Counted from the stretch's first letter, positions 1-10,194 are shown. The stretch: DNA of 64,000 bases from Oegoconia quadripuncta (GCA_949316235.1 OX438749.1:8264914-8328913); one strand, 5' to 3'. Notes: generated from the letters alone by a model not told the origin. Numbers and translations: made by a program.

Positions 1-1079
1 AGTAAAATGATCCCCAATATAAGTTCACTGCATTTAAGATAAGATAGTATAAGAGTTGAGGGTATCATTTATTAAAAGTTATTATCATATTTAGGACACG
101 TAACTTTCTATCTCACCTAAAATCGGAACACGATCAACGCCGTTTATTAAGATAAGATTGGCTGAACCACAGAAAATCATTGCAATCGCTATGACCGTTA
201 ATTCATTTGTTTGAATTCGGTCATCGGAGCTGCTTACTTTATTATAGATTAATCCATTTTATGTTTTCCAATCACATCTTAAGCTCCTCAAAAAGCGGTT
301 ACTTGTACAATCGAAGTCAATCGGCATTAGAAATGATTAATACGGGTGTCCCGTTCATTAGCAAGTAAAAGAAATTACAATCTTAAACGTCGATATTAAT
401 TGCAAGTATTTTAAACAACTATCTCAAAAGCGGAACTCCATCTATACAATAATGGCAAAATGTTATTAAATGATATAATGAAGTACGAATGAAAATGTGA
501 AATTGAATCCGGTAACGGACAAAGGTCGAGTCAAGGTGACCTACCGGTCAAATCGTAATTTATCTAACGTTACACAGCACTAAAACTACTTAAATCATGC
601 AACACTTACCCAGTATGGGACAAATAATTCACTTATAAGTTTCACAGATGTGACAATTATCACCAATATGCAATAACTATACGATTATAATATTACGAGG
701 TTCATTAAAATGGACACGGGCTTCGCGTGTCGTGTCCGCTGAGTGAGTGAGAAGATCGGGGAGCGGTGGTGAAAGGAACTTGTTGGGCGCACGGAATGTA
801 TATATAAAATAATAATTTGCATCTTCTATAATTTTGTCTGTGTGTAAGCGATTTTAATTTTTACCAGTTTAAAATAACAATTGAGAAAAGATGTTTGGTT
901 AGTTAAGCGGATATTATGACCTTAATGTTGGTATTAACTTAATAGGTTTAAGTTATTTCTTTATTAATTTGATACGATTAAGTGTTAGTTTATGAGTCTT
1001 TTAAAGGAAGTCCGGTCTGGGATATATTTAGTACATTCAATGATGAATTAATTACGTAGCAGTAACGTTATACGTTACA
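1..1079 (-). repeat. 3' LTR, partial
   Basis: This is a direct repeat of 3430-4508 with one mismatch in 1,079 bases. The remaining LTR sequence, including any palindrome, should lie upstream of the window. Just inside the element the minus strand reads AAGAGAAGG five bases before the LTR, a weak polypurine tract. Confidence 0.85.
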
Positions 1080-1099
1080 GTACACCTTCTCTTAGGAGA

Positions 1100-1123
1100 A
1101 GAATTTTTACTAGTAAAAATTCT
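1100..1123. repeat. 24-bp perfect palindrome next to the 3' LTR
   Basis: The segment is AGAATTTTTACT followed by its exact reverse complement, 20 bases inside the element from the 3' LTR. It is a strong cruciform or RNA hairpin candidate of unknown function. Confidence 0.85.
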
Positions 1124-1379
1124 TGCGAGAGCTATAGAGGGTTCTACTGACTAGGCTTTCATACATCAACGTTCATTCTTCATCATTCTTATTGTTTGGA
1201 CACTAGAGAAATAGTATACAAACTTTTGTCACAAAAAGAGGTCTGCGTATTATAGTTACACAGCACTCTAGTAAGTAGATTGTTGCTAAGGTGTATGTAC
1301 ATGACTACGATTAAACAAACGAACAGCATGGATTTGGACCCTGCTAGTTAGAGAAGGTAAGTAGCAAATATTGTAGTCG

Positions 1380-1680
1380 GCGTACCTACGGTATTTTGCG
1401 CATGAAGTCACCACCCGCTTCAAGTAGAGAAGATTCCTTCAAGGGACAGAACCTCTCCGGTGTAGGCTTTCAATAAAGTAGGTACGTAAGAGACTGAACA
1501 ATTATTTTAGCTGTGTATGTTCTTGTATAAACATCCAGAAATGTTTTGAATACGAAGTCACCACCCGCTTCAGAGAGAAGATTCTTTCAAGGGACAGAAT
1601 CTCCCCGGTGTAGGCTTTTAATAAGCTAGTTATTAATATGTAAGATACTAAACAGGTATTCGGTCTGCTTATGTTGATGT
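1380..1680. repeat. Two diverged tandem copies of a 150-bp unit
   Basis: GAAGTCACCACCCGCTTCA occurs at 1404 and 1554, followed in both by a similar tract ending GGTGTAGGCTTT. The copies lie inside the LTR element, between the Gag fragment and the 3' LTR, and are noncoding. Confidence 0.8.
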
Positions 1681-1937
1681 ACAAACAATCCATGACCTAA
1701 ATATGAGAGGCTAACTGACTAGCTATGTTGAGAAATTAACTAAAGGAAAAAAAATAAAAACCTTGTCCTATCAATTAACTTAATTACAGCTGCTTTCTGG
1801 TGATGTAAAAAAATGAAGCAAATAATTCTGCGACAACTCTCTAGAATCCAGCGGGCAGCTGCTCGGTCAGACGACTTCTACGTCTCGCTATCCGGCGGCG
1901 GTAGAGAATAGTATTCTTTCCCCGTCCCTACACAGGG

Positions 1938-2285
1938 TTATGTGACACAGGGTTCATCTGAATCGGGTGGCGAAATCCTATTCAACCTATGGTGGACATG
2001 GTTAAGATAAGTGTGAGTACGTTCCAGTAAACTCTTCTGCTGATGATCTTCTTTAAGAGAAGCGAGATTAATTGCAGCTTTAGCAAGGGTATGCTTAATA
2101 CCGCTAATATCCTCAAGTATGTCGTAACAAGAGTCTAAAATTTCTTCTGATGGAAATTTTACTGACAGTTTAGCTATTTGTTGCCTCAGATCTTCAACTC
2201 TATCCTTCGGCTCTTCGGCACGTACTCTCACCTCATAAATAAGCTCAGGTTTAGTTAATTGTAAGAATTTAATTGGGCGAGACAT
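1938..2285 (-). CDS. Gag-like N-terminal fragment, 115 aa
   Basis: The product starts MSRPIKFLQLTKPELIYEV and continues with a charged stretch containing VEDLRQQIAKL. This layout (LTK.EL.YE...R, then a VEDLR.Q..KL helix) is the SAP-like start of Gag in insect Ty3/gypsy-type elements. In a full element several hundred residues of capsid and nucleocapsid would follow; here the frame stops after 115 residues. The start lies about 290 bases downstream of the primer-binding site, where gag belongs. The family assignment rests on motif resemblance only. The fragment may be translated, or the element may be an internally deleted derivative that spreads as RNA alone. Confidence 0.6.
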   Translation of the reverse strand: MSRPIKFLQLTKPELIYEVRVRAEEPKDRVEDLRQQIAKLSVKFPSEEILDSCYDILEDISGIKHTLAKAAINLASLKEDHQQKSLLERTHTYLNHVHHRLNRISPPDSDEPCVT

Positions 2286-2561
2286 GTTGTATTGTTTTGG
2301 ATGCAGACTCCCGTATTTTATTTGTACTGATTAACTAGGTTAATGTTGCACACAAAAGAGGCAAAAAATTGCGCAAAATATATACGATTCACGACAAGGC
2401 ACAAAAAGCGTAAAAGCTCTACTTAAATCTAAAATACTACTAAGTATTACTACTAGCTATAATACGAAAATCTGAGACATGCACACACCAACACACAGAA
2501 TGCTAGAAGAAAAGGAATAACCCTCCTGCGGATAGACCAAGACCTAGGTACCTATATTAAA

Positions 2562-2579
2562 CCACGTTTATGGGCGCCA
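2562..2579 (-). promoter_or_regulatory. Primer-binding site of the LTR element
   Basis: On the minus strand, TGGCGCCCATAAACGTGG begins two bases after the LTR end. TGG is what pairs with the CCA end of a tRNA, and a TGGCGCCC start is frequent among insect LTR elements. The priming tRNA was not identified. Confidence 0.65.
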
Positions 2580-3180
2580 TTTGTCACCTTGTTACCCCCC
2601 CCCTGCTGATAGGGCAACGGTATTGACAATAATAAAAGCGAGATTAATTTAAAGACAAGATATTTATTTTTTTATGAATACTTTAAGCTTAGAATTACAA
2701 GGGTCGGTCTAGAGATTCGATGCCTAGGTCGGTCTGGCTATCCGGAGGATGGCGAGGTTCCTCGTTTAATACCACTCCCCTCGGTCTGACGTCCGTGGTC
2801 TCGTCGGGTTCCTTCCGCTTCCGAGCAGCTGTATTAGGTGGTGGGGTGTACCAGGCTGCAGATTGTGCAACCTTCTTACTTTTGGGCATGAAGGCACCAA
2901 GCGCTTCAACCTGCACTAGGCAGCAGGTTATTCATCGGAAGCGGAAGGAACCCGACGAGACCACGGACGTCAGACCGAGGGGAGTGGTATTAAACGAGGA
3001 ACCTCGCCATCCTCCGGATAGCCAGACCGACCTAGGCATCGAATCTCTAGACCGACCCTTGTAATTCTAAGCTTAAAGTATTCATAAAAAAATAAATATC
3101 TTGTCTTTAAATTAATCTCGCTTTTATTATTGTCAATACCGTTGCCCTATCAGCAGGGGGGGGGTAACAAGGTGACAAAT
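2579..3180. repeat. Perfect palindrome inside the LTR: 246-bp arms, 110-bp spacer
   Basis: Arm 2579-2824 is the exact reverse complement of arm 2935-3180, including a run of nine C/G. The spacer is 2825-2934. The arms are richer in G and C than their surroundings. The outer end of the left arm passes the LTR end by three bases (AA plus the first base of the primer-binding site), so the palindrome boundary coincides with the reverse-transcription start. Open frames on both strands share the same 40-odd C-terminal residues because they read the two arms; they are a consequence of the symmetry. Confidence 0.95.
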
Positions 3181-4508
3181 AATTTATGTGCCGACAAAAT
3201 GTCGACCGGTAATAGTGGAAGCGCTAAAATGTAGCATCTACAAATAACACCGGCTCGAATATTATTGTCGACCAAAATAAATATAAAATTATGAAAAGGT
3301 AGATAGTTAATTACGGTACGAGAATCCACACATGCGTTAAGCTAATTAAGATAAGATAGATGCATAGCAGTAGATTAATCGCCTCAACTTTGAGCGTTTA
3401 TCAAGCTTCGATAGAAAGTTATAAAAGATAGTAAAATGATCCCCAATATAAGTTCACTGCATTTAAGATAAGATAGTATAAGAGTTGAGGGTATCATTTA
3501 TTAAAAGTTATTATCATATTTAGGACACGTAACTTTCTATCTCACCTAAAATCGGAAAACGATCAACGCCGTTTATTAAGATAAGATTGGCTGAACCACA
3601 GAAAATCATTGCAATCGCTATGACCGTTAATTCATTTGTTTGAATTCGGTCATCGGAGCTGCTTACTTTATTATAGATTAATCCATTTTATGTTTTCCAA
3701 TCACATCTTAAGCTCCTCAAAAAGCGGTTACTTGTACAATCGAAGTCAATCGGCATTAGAAATGATTAATACGGGTGTCCCGTTCATTAGCAAGTAAAAG
3801 AAATTACAATCTTAAACGTCGATATTAATTGCAAGTATTTTAAACAACTATCTCAAAAGCGGAACTCCATCTATACAATAATGGCAAAATGTTATTAAAT
3901 GATATAATGAAGTACGAATGAAAATGTGAAATTGAATCCGGTAACGGACAAAGGTCGAGTCAAGGTGACCTACCGGTCAAATCGTAATTTATCTAACGTT
4001 ACACAGCACTAAAACTACTTAAATCATGCAACACTTACCCAGTATGGGACAAATAATTCACTTATAAGTTTCACAGATGTGACAATTATCACCAATATGC
4101 AATAACTATACGATTATAATATTACGAGGTTCATTAAAATGGACACGGGCTTCGCGTGTCGTGTCCGCTGAGTGAGTGAGAAGATCGGGGAGCGGTGGTG
4201 AAAGGAACTTGTTGGGCGCACGGAATGTATATATAAAATAATAATTTGCATCTTCTATAATTTTGTCTGTGTGTAAGCGATTTTAATTTTTACCAGTTTA
4301 AAATAACAATTGAGAAAAGATGTTTGGTTAGTTAAGCGGATATTATGACCTTAATGTTGGTATTAACTTAATAGGTTTAAGTTATTTCTTTATTAATTTG
4401 ATACGATTAAGTGTTAGTTTATGAGTCTTTTAAAGGAAGTCCGGTCTGGGATATATTTAGTACATTCAATGATGAATTAATTACGTAGCAGTAACGTTAT
4501 ACGTTACA
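2582..4508 (-). repeat. Complete 5' LTR (1,927 bp)
   Basis: The LTR has TG...CA ends on both strands (TGTCACC at 2582, ACGTTACA at 4508). Its 3430-4508 part matches the left copy, and the remaining 848 bp has its partner outside the window. The part nearest the primer-binding site holds a 246-bp-arm palindrome. The LTR is much longer than the interior it encloses. Confidence 0.8.
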
Positions 4509-4511
4509 ATT

Positions 4512-4602
4512 GACTGGTTGGAAGCGGCTTACATCCAGAGACTTCCGCGACCTTTATCAGCCTGTCCACCTTGTGAGTTGACTTGCGTGGAAGTGCGCTT
4601 GC
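4512..4602 (-). pseudogene. RTE-like LINE ORF C-terminal relic
   Basis: The minus-strand translation resembles the SQ.TRWTDDL.KVAG.RW motif near the end of RTE-type LINE polyproteins, recognisable only as QLTRWTG...KVAE with shifts and stops. It abuts the LTR insertion point. It is a short, dead fragment. Confidence 0.4.
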
Positions 4603-4604
4603 AA

Positions 4605-4855
4605 TGCATTATAAGTACTCGGTTTGATTGGTGTTATTTTTAAATATTAATCTGGTCAACTACTTCCATCTTTTGTAAGTCTGCCGCCAAGCAGCAGTGT
4701 TGATATCATCGTTTTGATATGATTGGCAGCCTCCCAAATATGTTGGGAGTTCCCGGTGAACGCGCTTTCACCGTCACCCTCACTTTCACTTAAAGTCAGG
4801 TGTGATTGGTTGTCAACCGCTAAAAAACTACCTTTTCCTATACCTGTAATTACAT
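4605..4855 (+). repeat. SINE-C copy, diverged
   Basis: The segment runs from AAGTACTCGGTTTGATTGGT to GTCAGGTGTGATTGG. It matches the body and tail of the elements at 38567-38868 and 49283-49500: TCTGCCGCCAAGCAGCA, then a CACTTTCACTTAA stretch. Confidence 0.6.
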
Positions 4856-5274
4856 CAGGTATTTATTTCATGTTCCTATGAGTAGTACTACTTTTTGTGT
4901 CCGCAATCACTTTAGAGTAATCTCGTTAAAGCTAGAATTAAATTGAACCAAGCATTTTATTTAAAGGAGACGTTTCAGAGTTCTCAAGATACAAATACAT
5001 ACACAAACAGTCGCATATAAAATGGAAACAATATGGACAAACATTTACATATTTTTGTGGTCAAAATGTAAATTTGATATTTTGTGCTGTGATATGATAC
5101 AAAGGAATATGAAATAAAAATATGTTACACATTTTGAAGACTTTCTCGCTATTTCATACAAACTTGATTATCTAAAGCGGTATAGATACTAATAGTTTCA
5201 TTTAATTACAATATCATAAATGTGTAAGAATTAAAGAATCCAAGTCACAAATTTATTTTGATTAGGTATATAAA

Positions 5275-5500
5275 TCAATCTCTTTCCGGGGGTGTCATAA
5301 AAAGAGACTATGGGACTTTCCACCAATAAAGTTTGCTATACATATAGACGTTTCAACGGCGACGGGCTCACCCCGTATCAAGTACGCATTCCTGTATATT
5401 TCGAACGGTGAAACGTGGATGTTTGTTTTGGAACACCCAAACGCTAATATTAGGGACATCTGTGACCACCCTATTTGGGATAAAGGTATGAATTTAAATA
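5275..5500 (+). repeat. Dispersed repeat DR-2 (GACCACCCTATTTGGGATAAAGG tail)
   Basis: The order GACTTTCCACCA, GGCGACGGGCTCAC, GAACGGTGAAACGTGGATG, then ACCACCCTATTTGGGATAAA matches the copies at 28918-29180, 47860-48140 and 53625-54200. A fragment in the opposite orientation (GCCGAAACCACACGG) follows at about 5560-5655. No coding sequence is recognisable. Confidence 0.6.
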
Positions 5501-5681
5501 AAGCAGTGTTTCTTATACAAGCAACAATGATCATGCAAGTTTAATAGATGTTTTTTGGTGATAAAATGCCACAGTCGCCGTTTAGGATATCTACGGAAAG
5601 AGACGGAAAGAACCACTATATTCTGTTAACGTGCCGAAACCACACGGCGGCATTTAAATATTATGAAGTACAATAAAGGGG

Positions 5682-6156
5682 TGTGTAATGTTTGATATAA
5701 TAACAAAACGTCTAATTATCAGATGGTATAATTTCATTTGATATAATTTTGCTTAGTATTATTTTCAAATGATATAACGTTCTGTTTATATAATTTCATA
5801 AGATATAATTTCACTTGATATAAAACTCGTTTAATATAAAATATTTACTTTCTATAAGGTTCATTTGATATAACTTCATTTAATATAATGAACAATAGGT
5901 AGGTATAGTCATAAAAATGAATAATGTATGAGCATTATGACTATTGGTAACTATATGAAATGAACGTTATAACAAATGATAATTATATTTAATAATTATT
6001 ATGCCAAGTGTCGTTATAGCAACTGATTGTTATGTTTCGTAAACATTATACTAAATGAAATTACATTAAACAACTTTATGCTTTTTGAAAATTATATCAA
6101 GTGAGTGTTATGTCTAATGATATTATATTTTTTGGTATTATATCAAACATTACACA
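5682..6156. mobile_element. 475-bp fold-back element with repeated TTTGATATAA units
   Basis: The ends are a perfect 21-bp inverted repeat (TGTGTAATGTTTGATATAATA at 5682, its reverse complement ending at 6156). The left half repeats TTCATTTGATATAA-like units and the right half carries their reverse complements, so the whole segment can fold on itself. There is no open frame of note. This fits a MITE or fold-back transposon with subterminal repeats; no clear target-site duplication was seen. Confidence 0.65.
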
Positions 6157-6207
6157 TCCACTATAAAGCGCTTACAAACAAACAAACACAATTATTTTAC
6201 ACAAGCT

Positions 6208-6398
6208 TTTCACCCGCCACTTCGCCTGCGTGGTATAACTTTATCGCGGATGTTTTATTTATCGCGCGGGAATTACTTTTTCGGATAAAAATATCCTATG
6301 CCTTAATCCACGGTACGATCTATTTACCAAATTTTTTTTGCCGTGATTGAACAACAAACAAGCATCCAAACTATCGCATTTATAATATTAGAGTCTCA
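6208..6398 (+). repeat. Dispersed repeat DR-1, full-length-like
   Basis: The landmarks are CTTCGCCTGCGTGG, ATCGCGCGGGAATTACT, ATATCCTATG, GCCGTGATTGAACAACAAACAAGCATCC and CGCATTTATAATATTAG. The same order recurs at 23628, 23890, 28122 (plus) and at 59715 and 63175 (minus). It is a short interspersed repeat of lepidopteran type whose parent element I cannot name. Confidence 0.7.
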
Positions 6399-6399
6399 A

Positions 6400-7165
6400 C
6401 TACTTACTTTTCAGTTGGTATTAATACATTACCTTAGTATAGAACCTCAACTCGAAATTAAAGATATTGGTGATGCATAAATTACATTATGCATGTTCTC
6501 TTAGAAGTTCGGAATGGTCTGGCTGATCAAAGGTGGGTTACCTGTGTTTGCTTTTCATTGGCAAATGGGTGAGGCTATATATCCACTACGGTTGATGTTT
6601 GCCAATTTCCATGCACTGATATCTAGTGGTACAATTTGCCTGATTATGTCGCTGTTTCAAATCATATCGGAATTCCATTAAGTAATGTAAGAGTTACACC
6701 TAAAGATATGGTCTCCAAACGTATTCGAACGTAGATTTCTTCGTTAGATTTCAGGAAGTAATCCCCGCCCTCCCTCCATCTCTATTTAATACTGCACAAT
6801 CTGCCTATGTCAAATGTACACTCCTTATAAGTCTCCTTAGTGATAAGGTCGCCAAATTGTACATTCTATTCTGACCACTTTTCTGGAACTATATTTTCTT
6901 TTCTGTTGTGCAATAAAGTGTATTTGAATTATAATTATGCTAACCTTTATTTTATATATTCTGACAACGATTCTACGTTATATTTCTTCCCTAGAATGTT
7001 CACATGCACTTGGATCTCTAGATTTATTGTACAATTAAAACATATTTCTAAATCTTTCGATCCATAACCTCGGCTTAAAAACAAACTACTGTATCTTTTC
7101 ACATATTTATTGTCAAGATCTGGAAGTCTGTGGTCTCTGCCTACCCCTACGGGAAACAGGCGAGA
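6400..7165. other. No gene seen; anonymous AT-rich sequence
   Basis: The open frames here are short and lack recognisable motifs. The end (7120-7165, TGCCTACCCCTACGGGAAACAGGCG) looks like the terminus of a common moth repeat that runs into the ATGT microsatellite. Confidence 0.4.
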
Positions 7166-7168
7166 GTT

Positions 7169-7193
7169 TATGTATGTATGTATGTATGTATGA
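7169..7193 (+). repeat. (TATG)n microsatellite
   Basis: About six TATG units follow an interspersed-repeat end. Confidence 0.9.
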
Positions 7194-7439
7194 TAATAGT
7201 ATAATTGAGGTTTTAAAAGAATATTTAATTTTCGCGGTCAATGCTACGCAACTTGGACAAGATTCAACTAGAAATATACAACCTTACAGTACTACCCATA
7301 GATGTCAGTGAGTATTACAAATATTTTGAAAAATAAATAAACTAAACTATAAATAAACTACAAATAAAATTTCATGAATGTATATGTAAATATTGCCATG
7401 CTTTCATACTAATAAGCAATTTAGGTGTATTATATTTGT

Positions 7440-7640
7440 GTTTTACGGCGTTCTGTGAGTGTGTGTACTCAGTCTTTGTCTGGACATATCTCAGTAATTC
7501 GTGGCCTGATTTGAATGCAGTTTTTTATTAGATACAGATTCAACGAGGGTACAGGTTCTTATCTATGTTTGATGAATATCGGTTAAGCCGTTTAGAAGAT
7601 ATTTCCTTTTCAGTGGCGGTACCTTCATATATGCCCAAAG
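7440..7640 (+). repeat. Dispersed repeat DR-4 (parent of the 10.8-kb minisatellite)
   Basis: The segment contains GTGTACTCAGTCTTTGTCTGGACAT, then CGTGGCCTGATTTGAATGCAG and GGTTAAGCCGTTTAGAAGATATTT. The first part is the reverse complement of the unit amplified at 10800-11372. Related pieces occur at 23535-23630, 49740-49880 and 52870-53060. Confidence 0.55.
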
Positions 7641-8084
7641 GCCCGGCTTGGCCTTACTAAATACTCGATCAGGATTATTAACTATTTAAAACAGTATTGG
7701 AAGTATTTGATTTAAACATTCGCAATTGTCAAACTGAAACTCGTGCTTGGTTACCTATATAATTTCATTAGCTGTATAAAAATCACAAAAATATTGTCGA
7801 GATTGCCCTATTTTGAAAACCTAGGCACGCCACTGTTTTAACTATTTTTTTTGTGTATTTTGATGATATCATAGCTTCTAGAATCTTTTCAATTTTTTTT
7901 TTTAATATTTATGATTAAACTCCGGGTAGGTTCTTAGCTTTGAAGATATTTAACTTTTAACACAGTTGATTTGGTTTATCTGGATCGGTTGTTTTCTCGG
8001 GGGTTTTCATAATTTTCAATTGAGGTAATGTTATATTTTAAGGGACATAAATTATTTGACTTAATTGAAGAAAGTAAAGTATAT

Positions 8085-8335
8085 TGACGACCGATTGGTG
8101 TAGTGGATAGTGACCCTATCAGCGAAACCAACGGTTGCGAGTTCGAATCCCGCGAGGGGTAAATGTTTTTGTGATGATTATGAACATGTATTCCCGAGTC
8201 TTGGATGTTTATATAAATATTTATGTAAGTTTATCCGTTATCTAGTATCCATAGCACTATCAAGATTTGCTTAGTTTGGGACTAGATGATTGGTGTAAGT
8301 GTTCGAAATATTTATTTATTATTATTTATTATTTA
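8085..8335 (+). repeat. SINE-A: tRNA-derived, full length
   Basis: The head carries pol III promoter boxes: an A-box-like TGGTGTAGTGGATAGTGACC and a B box GAGTTCGAATCCC. A body follows with ATTCCCGAGTC, ATCCGTTATCTAGTATCCATAGCAC and TTTGGGACTAGATGATTGGTGTAAG, and the end is an ATTT-rich tail. Other copies are at 10195 (head partly deleted), 12384 (interrupted), 30840, and 37985 on the minus strand (truncated). Confidence 0.8.
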
Positions 8336-8380
8336 TATTACTGGTAACACAGAATATCTAATTTATGCCCGTAAAACTTT

Positions 8381-8432
8381 CCGCCGGCGGCTTCGTTTGC
8401 GTGGAATTACTTTATCGCAGATTTGATCTCAT
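8381..8432 (+). repeat. DR-1 fragment
   Basis: Only the 5' landmarks remain (CCGGCGGCTTCGTTTGCGTGG, then TTTATCGCAGAT). Confidence 0.5.
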
Positions 8433-8719
8433 GTTTATTCGAAGTCGGGTGTAAAGTAGTGTTACAAAACAAATACAAAAGCCACAGTAAGTGTTGATAC
8501 AGCTTTACCAGTTCATAATGTTAATATGATATTATTATTATATTTATGCATAGTTATATATAATTATTTCTTTAGTCGGTAGCATCGTGCACCCTACCTG
8601 TTTTTCTACCTACAAATGTCCCATAGCTGTGGGTTGTCTGGAAGTGATTAGACCACCTAATTGTGTTCTATTGTTATCATCAAAAATTATTTGTAAATTA
8701 TTTTGTAAAATGAAGAGTA

Positions 8720-8892
8720 TTTGTATTGTATTGTATTGTATTGCATTGCATTGCATTGCAATGCATTCCATTGCATTGCATTGTATTGTATTGTATTGTA
8801 TTGTATTGTATTGTATTGCATTGTATTGTATTGTATTGTATTGTATTGTATTGTATTGTATTGTATTGTATTGTATTGTATTGTATTGTATT
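8720..8892 (+). repeat. (ATTGT)n microsatellite, about 34 units
   Basis: ATTGT/ATTGC pentamers run nearly without interruption. A block of the ATTGC variant is concentrated near the left side. The cysteine-isoleucine-rich frames across it are translations of the repeat. Confidence 0.98.
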
Positions 8893-9221
8893 AATACAAC
8901 GTAACTTGTAACGTTAACGTTACAATCCTCGTCCTTAATTGAAGTGGTCAGAGATATCCCAATATATCATAGATTTTAGAGGGTTTTCTAAACATTAGAG
9001 TTTGGGTGTTACAAATATTAATAGTAAGTATATTGCTTCAAATAACATCCATTTGTTCACGTTTCGAAATATCCAGAAATACACATGTGTCAGGGGGGTG
9101 AACCTATTAGATCTTTTTACGTGCCGAAACCACATAGCAATGCCTATAATCAAATAATATCAAATATTTTATTTCGGATAATAATACAGTAACAAGTAAA
9201 GAGATGGAATTTAAATATAAA

Positions 9222-9461
9222 CTAGAACAAATGTAAAAAATTGGGGCCGCGAGGCAAGGTACCCAAAACGCTGGCGGCGTTTCCTTGTTGTATGCAGATA
9301 CTTAAGCGTTGGGCGAGTAAACAACCAGCTCTCGGGTCACCAGTGACATCGACTAAGCGCTTTGAAATATCAAAGAAAAATTTAAGAGCGCCCGGCCCCC
9401 AAGGACCTAAAGTTTCGACTCCGAAAGCTAGGAAAATGTATTCGGAACCGATGTCTCTATA
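9222..9461 (-). pseudogene. C-terminal tail of a LINE reverse-transcriptase ORF
   Basis: The minus strand is open for 79 codons up to a stop at 9222. It reads IFLAFGVETLGPWGPGAL, then a DISKRLVDVTGDPRAG segment and a QRLSICIQQGNAASVLGTLP end. These VETLGPWGP / GDPRA / QR.S...Q.GNAASVLGT blocks mark the C-terminus of a widespread non-LTR retrotransposon ORF. No polymerase domain precedes it, so it is a 5'-truncated insertion, yet it has no internal stop, which suggests moderate age. A frameshifted relative is at 34097-34270. Confidence 0.7.
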
Positions 9462-9649
9462 TTAAATAATAATAATTATTATTAATTATTATTTTCGGAT
9501 AATTCCATATTAGGTTAGTAATTCTTAGTTTATATTAGTATAAAATTAGTCATACAACAATAATAATAAATAGAAATATAATTTAGAAAAATGTCAAATT
9601 TCAAATGTCAACTTCTAACCTACTAAAACCTACTATAAATTTGTGATAT

Positions 9650-10190
9650 TTATGGACATAAAAACATAAAACATTTTTAGAATATATCATCATCACGTTC
9701 TTATTCAGGCCGCAATTTATTTGAGGTCGGCGCAGGACATCTTTTTAGAAGATATTACATTCAAAATAAAAATTTTATCTAAATTTTCACAGGAATACAT
9801 TTTCAGCAATTCTTTATAGAACATTGCTGTTTTGCTTTTCTACGAAGTGACAGTCCGAATGAGGTATACCTATACTAATTAGACTAATGCTGTCTCGCCC
9901 AGTCTTCCCTTGTAAACAACAAATAAGTACTTTGCCGTACACACTGACGATAAAGTCCTCTGCAACCGTCGGTGACTGAAATGCCACTGCTATAGGTTTC
10001 CATAGATAAGCTTCGTGCATAGATTTCCGGAGCTACCATGGGAAGCAGCAGGATGTGTTATATTACTAATACCATGATAATATACTACTATTTTCTGTTA
10101 TCTAGCCTTATATCTCTTTGAGAACCTGATAACGATCCCTAAAAACTATAGTCTTATAAACACTAATAACTATAAAAACTATAGTCACTA
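9650..10190. other. No gene seen
   Basis: This is anonymous sequence with short open frames. A minus frame of 68 codons at 9814-10020 has no recognisable motif and no supporting splice or promoter signal. Confidence 0.4.
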
Positions 10191-10194
10191 CATT

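Larger units (their letters stand above)
1..4508 (-). mobile_element. Non-autonomous LTR retrotransposon, 3' LTR truncated by the window edge
   Basis: Positions 1-1079 and 3430-4508 are direct repeats that differ at one base (C at 129, A at 3558). Identity stops sharply after TACGTTACA, giving an LTR that begins TGTAACG on the minus strand. The other LTR end lies at 2582 (GGTGACA on the minus strand), and two bases further in a primer-binding-site-like TGGCGCCCATAAACGTGG follows. This makes a complete 5' LTR at 2582-4508 (1,927 bp), an internal region of only about 1.5 kb (1080-2581), and a 3' LTR that runs off the left edge. The interior has a Gag N-terminal fragment and no protease, reverse transcriptase or integrase, so the element would need enzymes from elsewhere. 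Near-identical LTRs indicate a recent insertion. The target-site duplication cannot be tested because one end is outside the window. Confidence 0.85.

Noticed and set aside
2720..3064. 114-codon plus-strand frame as a gene
   Set aside because: Its C-terminal half duplicates the minus-strand frame because it reads the opposite palindrome arm; symmetry explains both.
8587..8911. Two cysteine/isoleucine-rich frames
   Set aside because: They are translations of the ATTGT pentamer array.
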